A stretch of 64,000 nucleotides of DNA from Edwardsiella anguillarum. Lineage in GTDB: Bacteria > Pseudomonadota > Gammaproteobacteria > Enterobacterales > Enterobacteriaceae. Location: the NCBI RefSeq assembly GCF_008801815.1, contig NZ_VZOX01000002.1; one strand, written 5' to 3'. Below, one piece after another: positions 14,111 through 23,598 of the stretch. Under the pieces are notes generated by a model. It saw nothing but the letters and a program-made list of their open reading frames with translations, ran no database searches and had not been told where the DNA came from. The stretch's first letter is position 1. Every line of letters starts with the position of its first letter. The position numbers and the translations under genes are program-made.

Positions 14111-14989
14111 ATGCAATTCGCACTCGGCGCAGTACTGTACTGCTGGCCACAGGCCCGCCTGGAGGCTTTCTATCGGGCCGCCGCCGTCAGCGAGGCCGAC
14201 ATCATCTATCTGGGCGAGACGGTCTGCAGCAAACGGCGGGCCATGAAGTCCAGCGACTGGCTGGCTCTGGCCCGCACGCTGGCTGACAGCGGAAAACAGG
14301 TGGTTCTGTCGACCCTGGCGCTGCTGCAGGCGCCCTCGGAGCTGAGCGAGCTACGCCGCTATATCGAGAACGGAGAGTTTCTGATCGAGGCCAACGATCT
14401 GGCGGCAGTCAACATGGCCGCCGAGCGGCATCTGCCGTTTGTCGCTGGCCCCGCGCTCAACTGCTATAACGCCGTCACGCTGCGCCTGCTGCTGCGACAA
14501 GGGATGGTGCGCTGGTGCATGCCGGTAGAGCTGTCGCGCGACTGGCTACGCAACATTCGCCAACAGTGCGATGAGCTGGGGATCCTCGGGCAGTTTGAGA
14601 CCGAAGTCTTCGCCTACGGTCATCTGCCGCTGGCCTACTCCGCCCGCTGCTTTACCGCCCGCGCGGAAAACCTGCCCAAGGATGAGTGCGACACCTGCTG
14701 CATTCGCTATCCCCAAGGGCGACGGGTCCTGTCCCAGGAGCAGCAGCAGGTTTTTGTCCTCAACGGGATCCAGACCCTGAGCGGCTATTGCTACAATCTG
14801 GGCAACCAGCTGCGGGAGATGCAGGGATTAGTCGATATCGTACGCCTTTCTCCGCAGGGGGACGAGACGCTGGAGATGCTGAGCCGTTTCCGAGCGAACC
14901 AGCAGGGAGAAGCGCCGCTGACGCTGGCGCGTCAGGCCGAATGCAACGGCTACTGGCACCAGCTGGCCGGGCTGACCCTGTCAAACTGA
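14111..14989 (+). CDS. ubiV: Ubiquinone biosynthesis protein UbiV (U32 peptidase-like, [4Fe-4S])
   Basis: UbiV is the partner of UbiU in anaerobic ubiquinone hydroxylation. The product has 292 residues, the E. coli length, and carries the cluster cysteines Cys39, Cys180, Cys193 and Cys197. An extra Cys196 makes DTCC. The ATG at 14111 follows AAGGAGTCC, a strong ribosome site. A much longer frame running back into ubiU is an artefact of overlapping open frames. A hairpin terminator follows at 15002. Confidence 0.97.
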   Translation: MQFALGAVLYCWPQARLEAFYRAAAVSEADIIYLGETVCSKRRAMKSSDWLALARTLADSGKQVVLSTLALLQAPSELSELRRYIENGEFLIEANDLAAVNMAAERHLPFVAGPALNCYNAVTLRLLLRQGMVRWCMPVELSRDWLRNIRQQCDELGILGQFETEVFAYGHLPLAYSARCFTARAENLPKDECDTCCIRYPQGRRVLSQEQQQVFVLNGIQTLSGYCYNLGNQLREMQGLVDIVRLSPQGDETLEMLSRFRANQQGEAPLTLARQAECNGYWHQLAGLTLSN

Positions 14990-15001
14990 GCCAGCCTGAC
15001 A

Positions 15002-15026
15002 AAACGGGCGCACTGAGCGCCCGTTT
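15002..15026. terminator. Bidirectional terminator between ubiV and cyuA
   Basis: AAACGGGCGC (15002-15011) and GCGCCCGTTT (15017-15026) form a 10-bp stem with a 5-base loop between the convergent ubiV and cyuA, with A/T ends that can serve as U tracts on either strand. Confidence 0.75.
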
Positions 15027-15048
15027 GACTTCGTCTCACCGCCGTGAC

Positions 15049-16365
15049 TCACGAGGCCTTGCGCGCCATGATCTCAATAATCTGGGTATCCGTCTGGCGC
15101 ATCGCGCCGCTGGCCAGCGCGCACAGGTTGGCGATCGACTGATCCACGTCGTGGGCCACGATCCCCTCATTGCCGCTCACCGCGCTGTCGTCCAGCGCCA
15201 TCAGCACCGCCTTGAACGCGGCGCTGGCGCTGGTGGAGACCTTCATCGCGCAGCTGTTGGAAGCCCCGTCACAAATCATTCCGCTCACGTCGCCGATCAT
15301 GCTGCCGATCGCCATGGCGACCGCCTCATAGCGGCCGTCGATCAGCCAAGCGATACCGGCCGCAGCGCCCATCGCCGCCGTCGTGGCGGCGCACAAGGCT
15401 GACAGCGTCGGCAGCTTACTGTGGATGTAGATCGCCGTCAGATGCGACAGCATCAGCGCTCGCGCCAGCTGCTCCTGCGAAGCCTGCATGTGCTCGGCGA
15501 CCACCACCACCGGCATGGTCGCGGTGATCCCCTGATTGCCCGATCCCGAGTTGCTCATGGCTGGCAGCACCGCCCCTCCCATACGCGCATCGGAGGCCGC
15601 AGAGGTACGGATCATGATCTCGCTGAGCAGATCGTGAGAGAGCAGGCCACGCTCACGCTGCTGGGCCAGCGTAGCGCCGATGTGCAGACCATAGCGACTG
15701 CGTAGCCCTTCACGCGACAGCGCACCGTTCAGCTCCGCCGCATCCAGAATAAAGGCGATACGCGCCAGCGGGACATCGCAGGCAAAGCGGTAGACCTGCG
15801 CCAGCGAGGCCCGGGCCAGACAGTATTCCGCCGTCGTCGCGGCGTTCGCCACATCGGCGGCGCGAAAGATCTCGCGATCGTTATGCGCAATATGCACCAC
15901 ACGGGTATGATCGCCGGCAATGGTCACCTCGGCCCACGCCTCACCGGCGTAAACCCGGGCGCAGGAGAGCAGCACCTGCTCACAGGGCTGCTCCATACCG
16001 ACGCTAACGCGGCCCTCTGCCAGCAGCGCACGGGCGGCGGCTACCGACTCGGCAGAGGCGTGTTTAATCACCTCCAGTCCAGCGTCCGCGTCCCCTCCAA
16101 GCGCTCCCAGCGCCGCGGCGATCGGCAGGCCGACCATCCCGGTACCCGGTACCGTGACCCCCATACCGTTCTTCATCAGGTTGGGCGACACGCGGCAGAC
16201 AACGCGATCCACCGGCGCAGCCAGCTGACGCGCCGCGATGGCGGCGGCCAGTGCCAGGGAGACTGGCTCGGTACAGCCGACGGCCGGCTTGACCTCATGA
16301 CGCACGGCGCGAATAAACTCCGCCCACAGCGCGTCAGTATCACAGGCGTTTTGTATCGTATTCAT
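15049..16365 (-). CDS. cyuA: L-cysteine desulfidase CyuA (YhaM)
   Basis: This 438-residue protein belongs to the UPF0597/serine dehydratase-alpha-like family, to which E. coli CyuA (YhaM, 436 aa) belongs. CyuA splits L-cysteine into pyruvate, ammonia and sulfide, an oxygen-sensitive [4Fe-4S] reaction important in anaerobic cysteine use. The family motif AVGCTEPVSLALA is at residues 28-40, with several further cysteines near the C-terminus (MICDGASNSCAMK). It lies 44 bases after cyuP in the same operon. Confidence 0.93.
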   Translation of the reverse strand: MNTIQNACDTDALWAEFIRAVRHEVKPAVGCTEPVSLALAAAIAARQLAAPVDRVVCRVSPNLMKNGMGVTVPGTGMVGLPIAAALGALGGDADAGLEVIKHASAESVAAARALLAEGRVSVGMEQPCEQVLLSCARVYAGEAWAEVTIAGDHTRVVHIAHNDREIFRAADVANAATTAEYCLARASLAQVYRFACDVPLARIAFILDAAELNGALSREGLRSRYGLHIGATLAQQRERGLLSHDLLSEIMIRTSAASDARMGGAVLPAMSNSGSGNQGITATMPVVVVAEHMQASQEQLARALMLSHLTAIYIHSKLPTLSALCAATTAAMGAAAGIAWLIDGRYEAVAMAIGSMIGDVSGMICDGASNSCAMKVSTSASAAFKAVLMALDDSAVSGNEGIVAHDVDQSIANLCALASGAMRQTDTQIIEIMARKAS

Positions 16366-16409
16366 GCTTTAAACCTTTGGTTGTTACCGCTATCGTTGCA
16401 CGTTATCCC

Positions 16410-17741
16410 TCAGGAAAAGGCCAGCAGCGGCGAGATACACAGCAGCAGCCCGGTGATGATAATCACCAGCAGGGATACGCCCTTATACTTATGCAGCGCC
16501 GGAACCCGGTACACCAGATAGGCGGGGATCAGGCATCCCACCATCCCGAAGATCGGGCTGCAGATGGAGGTAAAGCTCAGCACCGGCGCATTGAGGATAA
16601 TCGCGCCCCAGGCCAGCAGAACGGCAAACACCATGATGCCGTTTTGAACCCAACGCCCCTTAATTCGCTCCGGCGGCATCATGCGCCGCAGCAGGTTCAT
16701 CACGATTCCCTGAGTGGCTTCGCGAAAGCCCAGATACACGCCAAAGAATGCCGTCATCACCGCGAAGATATTCAGGATAACGCTCACCACGGTGACCCAG
16801 TTGCCGGCCCCACCGTCGATGAACTGCGCGGCGATAGCCAGCGCGGAGATATTCTGTTGATAGGCCTTAACCGCCTCGTCATGCCCCATCGCCAGCGTGA
16901 AGGAGACCGCGTAGAAGAAGACCGTCACGAACAGAACGCCAAAGGCGATGTTCATAGCACGCAGCGCCTTGTAGCGGGCCACCTCGCGCGATTTGCAGTG
17001 CGCCCGGTATGAGATAACCATCGGGCTGAGCGTCTGAATGAACAGGATCGAGGTCAGGGTAAACGGCAGCGTGATCACCGCATTTTTCACCAGCAGCCCC
17101 AGCGGCGGCAGCGCACCCACGTTATACAGATGCCACATTCCGACCATGGCAATCCCCAGTGCGGCCACTACCAACAGTTTGGTCAGCACCATAAAGCTGG
17201 AAAGCTTAAACAGCAGCTGCTCACCGCGCGAGGAGATGGCCACCAAGACACAGATCAGCGCCAGCCCGTAAAAGGGGTTTTCAGAGAGCAGCCCCTCCGT
17301 CACGCCGAAGGTGTGCAGGTAGGAGGCGCTGTCATTGGTAATGGCGGTGGAGTAGACGAACATCCAAATCACCAGCATCACGAAGTAGAGCGCTCCCAGT
17401 AAAATCCCCCAGTTTTTTCCCAGGTAGCCGCTGATCACGCTGGGATAATCACGGCACTCCGGCGACTCGGCCAGGGTATTGATAAACAGGCGCTGAAACA
17501 AATACATCGCCGGATAACCCACGACGGACGACAGCAGGAAAACCCACAGTCCCATCAACCCAACCTGAACCGGCAAAAAGACGATGCCGGCCCCGATCGC
17601 CATCCCGATGCTCATAATCACCCAGCCCACATCGGTACTGTCAAAACGGGTCGCCTCCCGCCACTCGCTGTCGCTCATACCGTCCCGGGGGACGGCGGGA
17701 TGATCTGTCAGTGCCACACTGCTCATTTGTGTCGTTTCCAT
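16410..17741 (-). CDS. cyuP: Cysteine transporter CyuP (YhaO, HAAAP family)
   Basis: This 443-residue amino-acid transporter of the hydroxy/aromatic amino acid permease family has about 11 transmembrane helices. It is very close to E. coli CyuP/YhaO (443 aa): GWVIMSIGMAIGAGIVFLP, then HTFGVTEGLLS and LAMGHDEAVKAY. It takes up cysteine for the desulfidase CyuA encoded just downstream. The ATG at 17741 is preferred, as GTGAGAG lies about 9 bases upstream and the length then equals E. coli. An in-frame ATG at 17765 would add 8 residues. The pair occupies the slot between ubiV and deaD where E. coli K-12 has mtr. Confidence 0.93.
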   Translation of the reverse strand: METTQMSSVALTDHPAVPRDGMSDSEWREATRFDSTDVGWVIMSIGMAIGAGIVFLPVQVGLMGLWVFLLSSVVGYPAMYLFQRLFINTLAESPECRDYPSVISGYLGKNWGILLGALYFVMLVIWMFVYSTAITNDSASYLHTFGVTEGLLSENPFYGLALICVLVAISSRGEQLLFKLSSFMVLTKLLVVAALGIAMVGMWHLYNVGALPPLGLLVKNAVITLPFTLTSILFIQTLSPMVISYRAHCKSREVARYKALRAMNIAFGVLFVTVFFYAVSFTLAMGHDEAVKAYQQNISALAIAAQFIDGGAGNWVTVVSVILNIFAVMTAFFGVYLGFREATQGIVMNLLRRMMPPERIKGRWVQNGIMVFAVLLAWGAIILNAPVLSFTSICSPIFGMVGCLIPAYLVYRVPALHKYKGVSLLVIIITGLLLCISPLLAFS

Positions 17742-18275
17742 CGTCGCTCTCACTTGCCATTTCAACGGCGGGATCCGTGGCCAATAGGAGTCTGTCTCTA
17801 CCGTGCCGGAGCCGCCTGTAGGGAATTATCATCGTTATGATTTACAGAATCGGATGCCGCGCGGCAGAGCGATGGCGCAATAACATCATGAGGTGCAGGC
17901 ATTATTATTGTGATGTGATCATAGCGCCGTCGCGGGAGAAAAATTTTTCAACTCATCGCTCTGCCATTGGAGGTCACATAAAAAACTTTCTCCATAAAGG
18001 CGGATGTTTTGAATATTTACCTACATAAAGAGGAAAAGGTAAAAATATTTTTTATATGAATAAGGAATATATTAATAACTTATTGATATCTATTTTCTTT
18101 TTCTATCGAGACGAAGATGGGAGGACGAACAAGAAAAAAGGCGTCGGGAAGAAAAGTGTGCCGCCGATCTCGTTTTTTTATAGATACAGCGCACATTTTA
18201 GTTGATTATGCTGTTTTTTTTATTATTCAAGAAAATTTCAAAATAAAAAACCAGTGAACCGCATAGGCCTGGGCC
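17742..18275. other. AT-rich intergenic region upstream of cyuP
   Basis: This 530-bp stretch is far more AT-rich than the flanking genes, especially 17930-18260. It must hold the cyuP promoter and regulator sites. A 12-bp perfect palindrome GAAAAATTTTTC lies at 17938-17949, a plausible target for the Lrp/AsnC-type cysteine regulator CyuR (DecR), but this is only inference. A 63-codon plus-strand frame (17837-18028) shows no homology and no ribosome site I trust. Confidence 0.4.
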
Positions 18276-18303
18276 ATAAAAAAGGCCAGCCCGAGGGCTG
18301 GCC
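18276..18303 (-). terminator. deaD terminator
   Basis: GGCCAGCCC (18284-18292) and GGGCTGGCC (18295-18303) form a very stable stem 23 bases after the deaD stop. Read on the minus strand it is followed by TTTTTTATGG, a good U tract. Confidence 0.88.
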
Positions 18304-18326
18304 TTCTATGCGCTTATCGCTGCCGA

Positions 18327-20219
18327 TTACGCATCGTTGAAGCGACGACGGCTGTGGCCATTGTCGTCTGAGCGGGTGCTGCGACTATCGCGATTGAACC
18401 CGCGATCGCCGCGGCGATCGTCAGAGAAACGACGCTGACCGCCAAAGCTGCGGCGATCGCCATCACGACCGCCGTCGCGACCGCCGAAGCTGCGACGCTC
18501 ACCACCGCGCTCACGACGCGGCTCACGCGCCGGCGCATCACCGATCAGCTGCATATTCATCGGCTTGTTCAGGATACGGGTACGGGTAAAGTGCGTCAGC
18601 AGATCGCCCGGCATGCCTTTCGGCAGCTCGATGGTGGAGTGCGAACCGAACAGACGAATGTTGCCGATATAGCGGCTGCTGATATCGCCTTCGTTAGCGA
18701 TTGCACCCACGATATGACGAACTTCGACGCCATCGTCACGACCCACTTCGATGCGATACAGCTCCATATCACCGACTTCGCGGCGCTCACGACGCGGGCG
18801 CTCACCGCCGCGCTCATCGCGCTCGCGACGGGCGAAGCGATCGCCACCGCGCTCATCACGCTCGCGGAATTCACGACGCGGACGACGTTCAACCACCGGG
18901 TCCGGCGGCAGGATCAGCGGACGTTCGCCCTGCGCCATCTTCAGCAGCGCGGCGGCCAGCGTCTCCATATCCTGCTCATCTTCCGGCTGCAGCTTGGCCA
19001 GCAGCGCACGGTACTGATCCAGATCGCTGCTCTCCAGCTGCTGCTGAACACGGGCAGCAAACTTGGCCAGACGGCGAGTGCTAAGCAGCTCGGCGTTCGG
19101 CAGTTCCACTTCTGGAATGGTCAGCTTCATGGTGCGCTCAATGTTGCGCAGCAGACGGCGTTCACGGTTATCAACGAACAGCAGCGCACGGCCGGCGCGA
19201 CCGGCGCGGCCGGTACGGCCGATACGGTGCACATAGGACTCGGCATCCATCGGGATGTCGTAGTTGACGACCAGGCTGATGCGATCGACGTCCAGCCCAC
19301 GGGCGGCCACATCGGTCGCGATCAGGATATCCAGACGACCGTCTTTCAGGCGCTCCAGGGTCTGCTCACGCAGCGCCTGGTTCATGTCGCCGTTCAGCGC
19401 CGCGCTGCTGTAGCCGTTACGCTCCAGCGCTTCGGCCACTTCCAGGGTGGCGTTCTTGGTGCGCACGAAGATGATCGCCGCATCAAAGTCTTCCGCTTCC
19501 AGGAAACGCACCAGCGCTTCGTTTTTACGCATCCCATACACCGTCCAGTAGCTCTGGCTGATGTCCGGGCGGGTCGTCACGCTAGACTGGATGCGCACTT
19601 CCTGCGGCTCATTCATAAAGCGACGGGTGATACGTCGGATCGCCTCCGGCATGGTGGCAGAAAACAGTGCAGTCTGATGCTCCGCCGGGATCTGCGCCAT
19701 GATGGTCTCAACGTCTTCAATAAAGCCCATACGCAGCATTTCGTCGGCTTCGTCCAGCACCAGTCCGCGCAGGCTGGTCAGGCTCAGCGTACCGCGCTTC
19801 AGATGATCCAGCAGACGGCCCGGCGTACCGACCACGATCTGCGGCCCCTGACGCAGGGCGCGCAGCTGAACGTCATAACGCTGGCCGCCGTACAGGGCAA
19901 CCACGTTGATACCGTGCATATGCTTAGAGAAATCCGCCATGGCTTCAGCCACCTGTACCGCCAGCTCGCGGGTCGGCGCCAGCACCAGTACCTGCGGTGC
20001 TTTCAGGGACGGATCGATATTGTTCAGCAGCGGCAGGGAAAACGCCGCCGTTTTACCGCTGCCGGTCTGCGCCATGCCCAGCACGTCGCGCCCGTTCAGC
20101 AGGTGGGGAATACAGGCCGCCTGAATCGGTGACGGCTTCTCATAGCCCAAATCATTCAGGGCTTCAATAATAGGTGCGGCTAACCCCAGGTCAGCAAAAG
20201 TAGTTTCGAACTCAGCCAT
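18327..20219 (-). CDS. deaD: ATP-dependent DEAD-box RNA helicase DeaD/CsdA
   Basis: This 630-residue helicase acts in ribosome assembly and cold-shock mRNA unwinding. The core (1-370) shows AQTGSGKT (Walker A), PTREL, DEAD, SAT and the HRIGRTGR motif VI. A CsdA dimerisation region and RNA-binding domain (about 480-560) follow, then an Arg/Gly/Asp-rich repetitive tail (about 565-630) typical of DeaD. The ATG at 20219 gives MAEFETTF as in E. coli. An open frame upstream adds 7 residues but overlaps yrbN, which is read in another frame. Confidence 0.97.
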   Translation of the reverse strand: MAEFETTFADLGLAAPIIEALNDLGYEKPSPIQAACIPHLLNGRDVLGMAQTGSGKTAAFSLPLLNNIDPSLKAPQVLVLAPTRELAVQVAEAMADFSKHMHGINVVALYGGQRYDVQLRALRQGPQIVVGTPGRLLDHLKRGTLSLTSLRGLVLDEADEMLRMGFIEDVETIMAQIPAEHQTALFSATMPEAIRRITRRFMNEPQEVRIQSSVTTRPDISQSYWTVYGMRKNEALVRFLEAEDFDAAIIFVRTKNATLEVAEALERNGYSSAALNGDMNQALREQTLERLKDGRLDILIATDVAARGLDVDRISLVVNYDIPMDAESYVHRIGRTGRAGRAGRALLFVDNRERRLLRNIERTMKLTIPEVELPNAELLSTRRLAKFAARVQQQLESSDLDQYRALLAKLQPEDEQDMETLAAALLKMAQGERPLILPPDPVVERRPRREFRERDERGGDRFARRERDERGGERPRRERREVGDMELYRIEVGRDDGVEVRHIVGAIANEGDISSRYIGNIRLFGSHSTIELPKGMPGDLLTHFTRTRILNKPMNMQLIGDAPAREPRRERGGERRSFGGRDGGRDGDRRSFGGQRRFSDDRRGDRGFNRDSRSTRSDDNGHSRRRFNDA

Positions 20220-20289
20220 GTAAACGTGCCTCATGTGCAATGGCGGCCAGTCTGCATAACTCGTCTAGAAAACGAACAACATTTTTCAT
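20212..20289 (-). CDS. yrbN: Small protein YrbN
   Basis: A 25-codon frame, beginning MKNVVRFLDE and ending ARLHG, lies between nlpI and deaD. It resembles the small protein YrbN (26 aa) known at this exact place in E. coli. Characteristic is the DELCRLAAI centre. Its stop overlaps the deaD start by 8 bases (CATGGCTGA), so the two are probably translationally coupled. Its role is not known. Position, orientation and sequence all agree with E. coli, but a frame this short needs translation evidence. Confidence 0.7.
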   Translation of the reverse strand: MKNVVRFLDELCRLAAIAHEARLHG

Positions 20290-20392
20290 TGAAAAGTGTG
20301 AACCGGCTCAAATTAGATGAAATGACGAACAAAAAAACCTCGCCCGTTAGGACGATTAAATCAATGATTTAAGGATATAAATGCCCGTCAGC

Positions 20393-21277
20393 TTATTGCT
20401 GGTCCGATTCTGGTATGTCGTCTTGCTCTTGACCCAAGCGGGCCAATTCCAACAGTGCGTAACGGTTCTCAACAAAGTTATGAACGTTGTTGGCCACCGT
20501 CAGTTTGAACAATGCAGAAGCACTGCTCTTTTCCCCCAGACTCAGGTAATGTTTACCTAAATAGAAGTCAGTTTCACTGAGATGCTCAGCGAGCGAAGTG
20601 TTATCCGTTGCATCTGCCTGTAAGCGTTCCATCAGCGTTTTCTCGCTGATTTTGCCCAGGTAGAATTCGACAATATTCCATCCCCATTGACTCCGGTTCG
20701 CTTTATTATAGCGCTGGCTTAGCGCCGTAAGCGCCTGCTCCTGATTAAGCTCACGCTCAGCCAGGTAAAGCCATAACGACCGGAACGGATCGTTGGGATC
20801 GTCTTGATAAAACGCCTGCAGATCATCTTGCGCTAGCGAATACCGCCCGCCGTAGTAGAGGGCAATACCGCGATTTAAACGCGCATAGCTGTAAGTTGGA
20901 TCAAGCTCTAGTACAGAATCAAACGCTTCATAGGCGGCATCAAAGTTGCCCGCCTGCGTTAAATAAATACCCAGATAGTTAAAAACCTCTGGCATATCAG
21001 GACGAATGGCCAGCGCCTGCGAAAAATCGTTACGCGCTAACGCCCTCAGTCCGAGACTATCATACAGTACTCCGCGCTCATAGAGAAGCTGTGCGCGTTC
21101 ATCATCCGTTAATGCTCGGCTGGCAAGGATCTGCTCCATGCGCGCCAGCATTACCTCCTGCTGCAGCGAGGGCTGCAAAGGAATGGCCAGTACTTCGTTT
21201 TGGCGCCAATCAGCGTTGCTGCATCCTGCCAACAGAATTGCTGTCGCAACATAACACCAGCGCAAGATAGGCTTCAT
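20393..21277 (-). CDS. nlpI: Lipoprotein NlpI (TPR protein)
   Basis: NlpI is an outer-membrane lipoprotein that serves as adaptor for peptidoglycan endopeptidases and the protease Prc. It has 294 residues as in E. coli. A lipoprotein signal ends in LAGC, with the lipidated Cys19, and at least four tetratricopeptide repeats follow (about 62-95, 96-130, 130-163, 234-267). The ATG at 21277 was chosen because the lipobox then falls at the right distance. The in-frame ATG at 21319 would add 14 unconserved residues. Confidence 0.97.
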   Translation of the reverse strand: MKPILRWCYVATAILLAGCSNADWRQNEVLAIPLQPSLQQEVMLARMEQILASRALTDDERAQLLYERGVLYDSLGLRALARNDFSQALAIRPDMPEVFNYLGIYLTQAGNFDAAYEAFDSVLELDPTYSYARLNRGIALYYGGRYSLAQDDLQAFYQDDPNDPFRSLWLYLAERELNQEQALTALSQRYNKANRSQWGWNIVEFYLGKISEKTLMERLQADATDNTSLAEHLSETDFYLGKHYLSLGEKSSASALFKLTVANNVHNFVENRYALLELARLGQEQDDIPESDQQ

Positions 21278-21357
21278 TTCCCAACTCCCGAAGACCAACA
21301 CGGATAAACTTCCTATCATCCATCAACGTGCCATCGCATCCTGCGATAGCGTAACAA

Positions 21358-21383
21358 ACGGCTTCCCAACAATGGGAAGCCGT
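21358..21383 (-). terminator. Hairpin after pnp
   Basis: ACGGCTTCCCA and TGGGAAGCCGT form an 11-bp stem with an ACAA loop 13 bases beyond the pnp stop. On the minus strand it is followed by TTTGTTACG, a modest U tract. Some read-through into nlpI is expected. Confidence 0.75.
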
Positions 21384-21396
21384 AATACCAACGAGA

Positions 21397-23526
21397 TTAC
21401 TCTGCGTCAGTCGGTGCGTCCTGACCCGCAGCTGCGCTGGCGTTGGCTTCCTTGATGCTCAGGCGTACGCGACCCTGACGGTCGACTTCCAGCACCTTAA
21501 CAGCCACTTCCTGACCCATCTGCAGGTAGTCGGTCACTTTCTCTACGCGCTTGTCGGCGATCTGAGAAATATGAACCAGACCCTCTTTACCGCCGCCGAT
21601 GGCCACAAAGGCGCCAAAGTCAACGATACGGGTCACTTTACCCTGATAGATACGGCCCACTTCGATCTCGGCGGTGATCTCTTCGATGCGGCGAATGGCG
21701 TGTTTGGCCTTATCACCGTCGGTCGCTGCGATCTTCACGGTACCGTCATCTTCGATTTCGATGGTGGTACCGGTCTCTTCCGTCAGCGCGCGGATCACAG
21801 AACCGCCCTTACCGATCACGTCCTTGATTTTCTCAGGATTGATCTTAATGGTATGGATACGCGGGGCGAATTCGGAAATATCGCCGCGCGGCGCATTGAT
21901 CGCCTGCTCCATCACGCCCAGGATATGCAGACGCGCACCCTTGGCCTGGTTCAGGGCAACCTGCATGATCTCGCGGGTGATGCCTTCGATCTTGATATCC
22001 ATCTGCAGCGCGGTCACGCCGTCGCGGCTACCGGCCACTTTAAAGTCCATATCGCCCAGGTGGTCTTCGTCACCCAGGATGTCAGACAGAACGACAAAGT
22101 TATCCTGCTCTTTTACCAGACCCATGGCGATACCCGCTACGGCAGCTTTGATCGGCACACCGGCGTCCATCAGCGCCAGAGAGGCACCGCAGACAGAGGC
22201 CATAGAGGAGGAACCGTTGGACTCAGTGATTTCAGAGACCACACGCACCGTGTACGGGAACGCATCCTGAGACGGCATTACCGCCAGCACACCGCGCTTA
22301 GCCAGACGGCCATGGCCGATTTCACGGCGCTTCGGTGAGCCCATCATCCCGGTTTCACCGACGGAGTACGGCGGGAAGTTATAGTGTAGCAGGAAACGGT
22401 CGGTGCGCTCGCCCATCAGCTCATCGATATTCTGCGCATCGCGTTCGGTGCCCAGGGTCGCAGTCACCAGCGCCTGCGTTTCGCCACGGGTAAACAGCGC
22501 AGAGCCATGGGTACGCGGCAGTACGCCGGTACGCACGTCCAGCGCACGGATCATGTCCTTCTCACGGCCATCGATACGCGGCTCACCGCGCAGAACGCGG
22601 CCACGCACCACGGCTTTCTCCAACGCACCCAGGATATCGCTGATCTCACCGGCATCCAGCGCATCGTCTTCCGCCAGCAGATCGGCGATGACGGACTCTT
22701 TGATCTCGTCAACTTTCGCGTAGCGGGACTGCTTTTCAGTGATGTGATAGGCTTCGCCCAGGCGGGCCTCGGCCATCTCGGCCACGCGGCGCTGCAGCGC
22801 AACATTCACTTCCGGCGCATGCCATTCCCAGCGCGGTTTACCGACTTCGGCGGCCAGCGCTTTGATATTTTCGATGACGATCTGCTGCTGCTCGTGGCCG
22901 AAGACCACCGCGCCCAGCATCTGATCTTCGCTGAGCAGATCGGCTTCAGATTCCACCATCAGCACGGCGTTGTCGGTACCGGCCACCACCAGATCCAGAC
23001 GGCTCTGTTTGAGCTCATCCTGAGTCGGGTTCAGCACGTACTGATCGTTGATGTAACCCACGCGAGCGGCACCGATCGGGCCGTTGAACGGGATCCCAGA
23101 CAGGCTCAGCGCCGCGGATGCACCGATCATCGCCACGATATCCGGGCTGACCTGCGGATTCACGGAAACTACGGTCGCAACGACCTGCACCTCATTGAGG
23201 AAGCCTTCCGGGAACAGCGGGCGGATCGGACGGTCGATCAGACGCGCGGTCAGGGTCTCACCTTCGCCCGGACGGCCTTCACGGCGGAAGAAGCCGCCGG
23301 GGAAACGACCGGCCGCGTAGGCGCGCTCCTGGTAGTTAACGGTCAGCGGGAAGAAGTCCTGACCTTCACGGGCTTTTTTCGCCCCAACCACGGTAACGAA
23401 TACCGCGGTGTCATCCATGGTCACCATCACGGCTGCGGTAGCCTGGCGTGCCATCATGCCGGTTTCCAGCGTAACGGTATGCTGGCCGTATTGGAATTTG
23501 CGAACGGTTGGCGTTAACAAAGTCAT
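21397..23526 (-). CDS. pnp: Polynucleotide phosphorylase PNPase
   Basis: This 709-residue 3'-5' exoribonuclease (711 in E. coli) phosphorolyses RNA as a trimer and is part of the degradosome. Two RNase PH domains (about 5-225 and 300-550) include FRREGRPGEGETL, SPKRREIGHGRLAKRG and the catalytic SDILGDEDHLGDMDF stretch. A KH domain (VIGKGGSVIRALTEETG) and an S1 domain (GKVTRIVDFGAFVAI) follow. The leader upstream carries the RNase III hairpin used for autoregulation. It lies after rpsO in the same direction. Confidence 0.98.
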   Translation of the reverse strand: MTLLTPTVRKFQYGQHTVTLETGMMARQATAAVMVTMDDTAVFVTVVGAKKAREGQDFFPLTVNYQERAYAAGRFPGGFFRREGRPGEGETLTARLIDRPIRPLFPEGFLNEVQVVATVVSVNPQVSPDIVAMIGASAALSLSGIPFNGPIGAARVGYINDQYVLNPTQDELKQSRLDLVVAGTDNAVLMVESEADLLSEDQMLGAVVFGHEQQQIVIENIKALAAEVGKPRWEWHAPEVNVALQRRVAEMAEARLGEAYHITEKQSRYAKVDEIKESVIADLLAEDDALDAGEISDILGALEKAVVRGRVLRGEPRIDGREKDMIRALDVRTGVLPRTHGSALFTRGETQALVTATLGTERDAQNIDELMGERTDRFLLHYNFPPYSVGETGMMGSPKRREIGHGRLAKRGVLAVMPSQDAFPYTVRVVSEITESNGSSSMASVCGASLALMDAGVPIKAAVAGIAMGLVKEQDNFVVLSDILGDEDHLGDMDFKVAGSRDGVTALQMDIKIEGITREIMQVALNQAKGARLHILGVMEQAINAPRGDISEFAPRIHTIKINPEKIKDVIGKGGSVIRALTEETGTTIEIEDDGTVKIAATDGDKAKHAIRRIEEITAEIEVGRIYQGKVTRIVDFGAFVAIGGGKEGLVHISQIADKRVEKVTDYLQMGQEVAVKVLEVDRQGRVRLSIKEANASAAAGQDAPTDAE

Positions 23527-23598
23527 ATTCCTTGTATCTATCGCGCACCGCCCCTGCGGAACGGTGCCTTTATATAACCGGAGGCGTTGTCACATTCT

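Noticed and set aside
17905..17925. A TGTGATGTGAT stretch resembling a CRP site upstream of cyuP.
   Set aside because: Only the left half-site is present; the TCACA half at the right spacing is absent.
18327..18520. Repetitive CGGCGATCG-like DNA at the end of deaD as a mobile repeat or CRISPR.
   Set aside because: It encodes the usual RGG/RDG-rich tail of DeaD; there are no spacers or regular unit length.
18591..20132. A 513-codon open frame on the plus strand, antisense to deaD.
   Set aside because: It lies wholly within deaD, is rich in His/Gln/Arg from reverse-read GC codons and has no recognisable domain. The same holds for long antisense frames at 22507-23517 (pnp), 31301-32392 (glmM), 33640-35328 (ftsH) and 40869-41960 (obgE).
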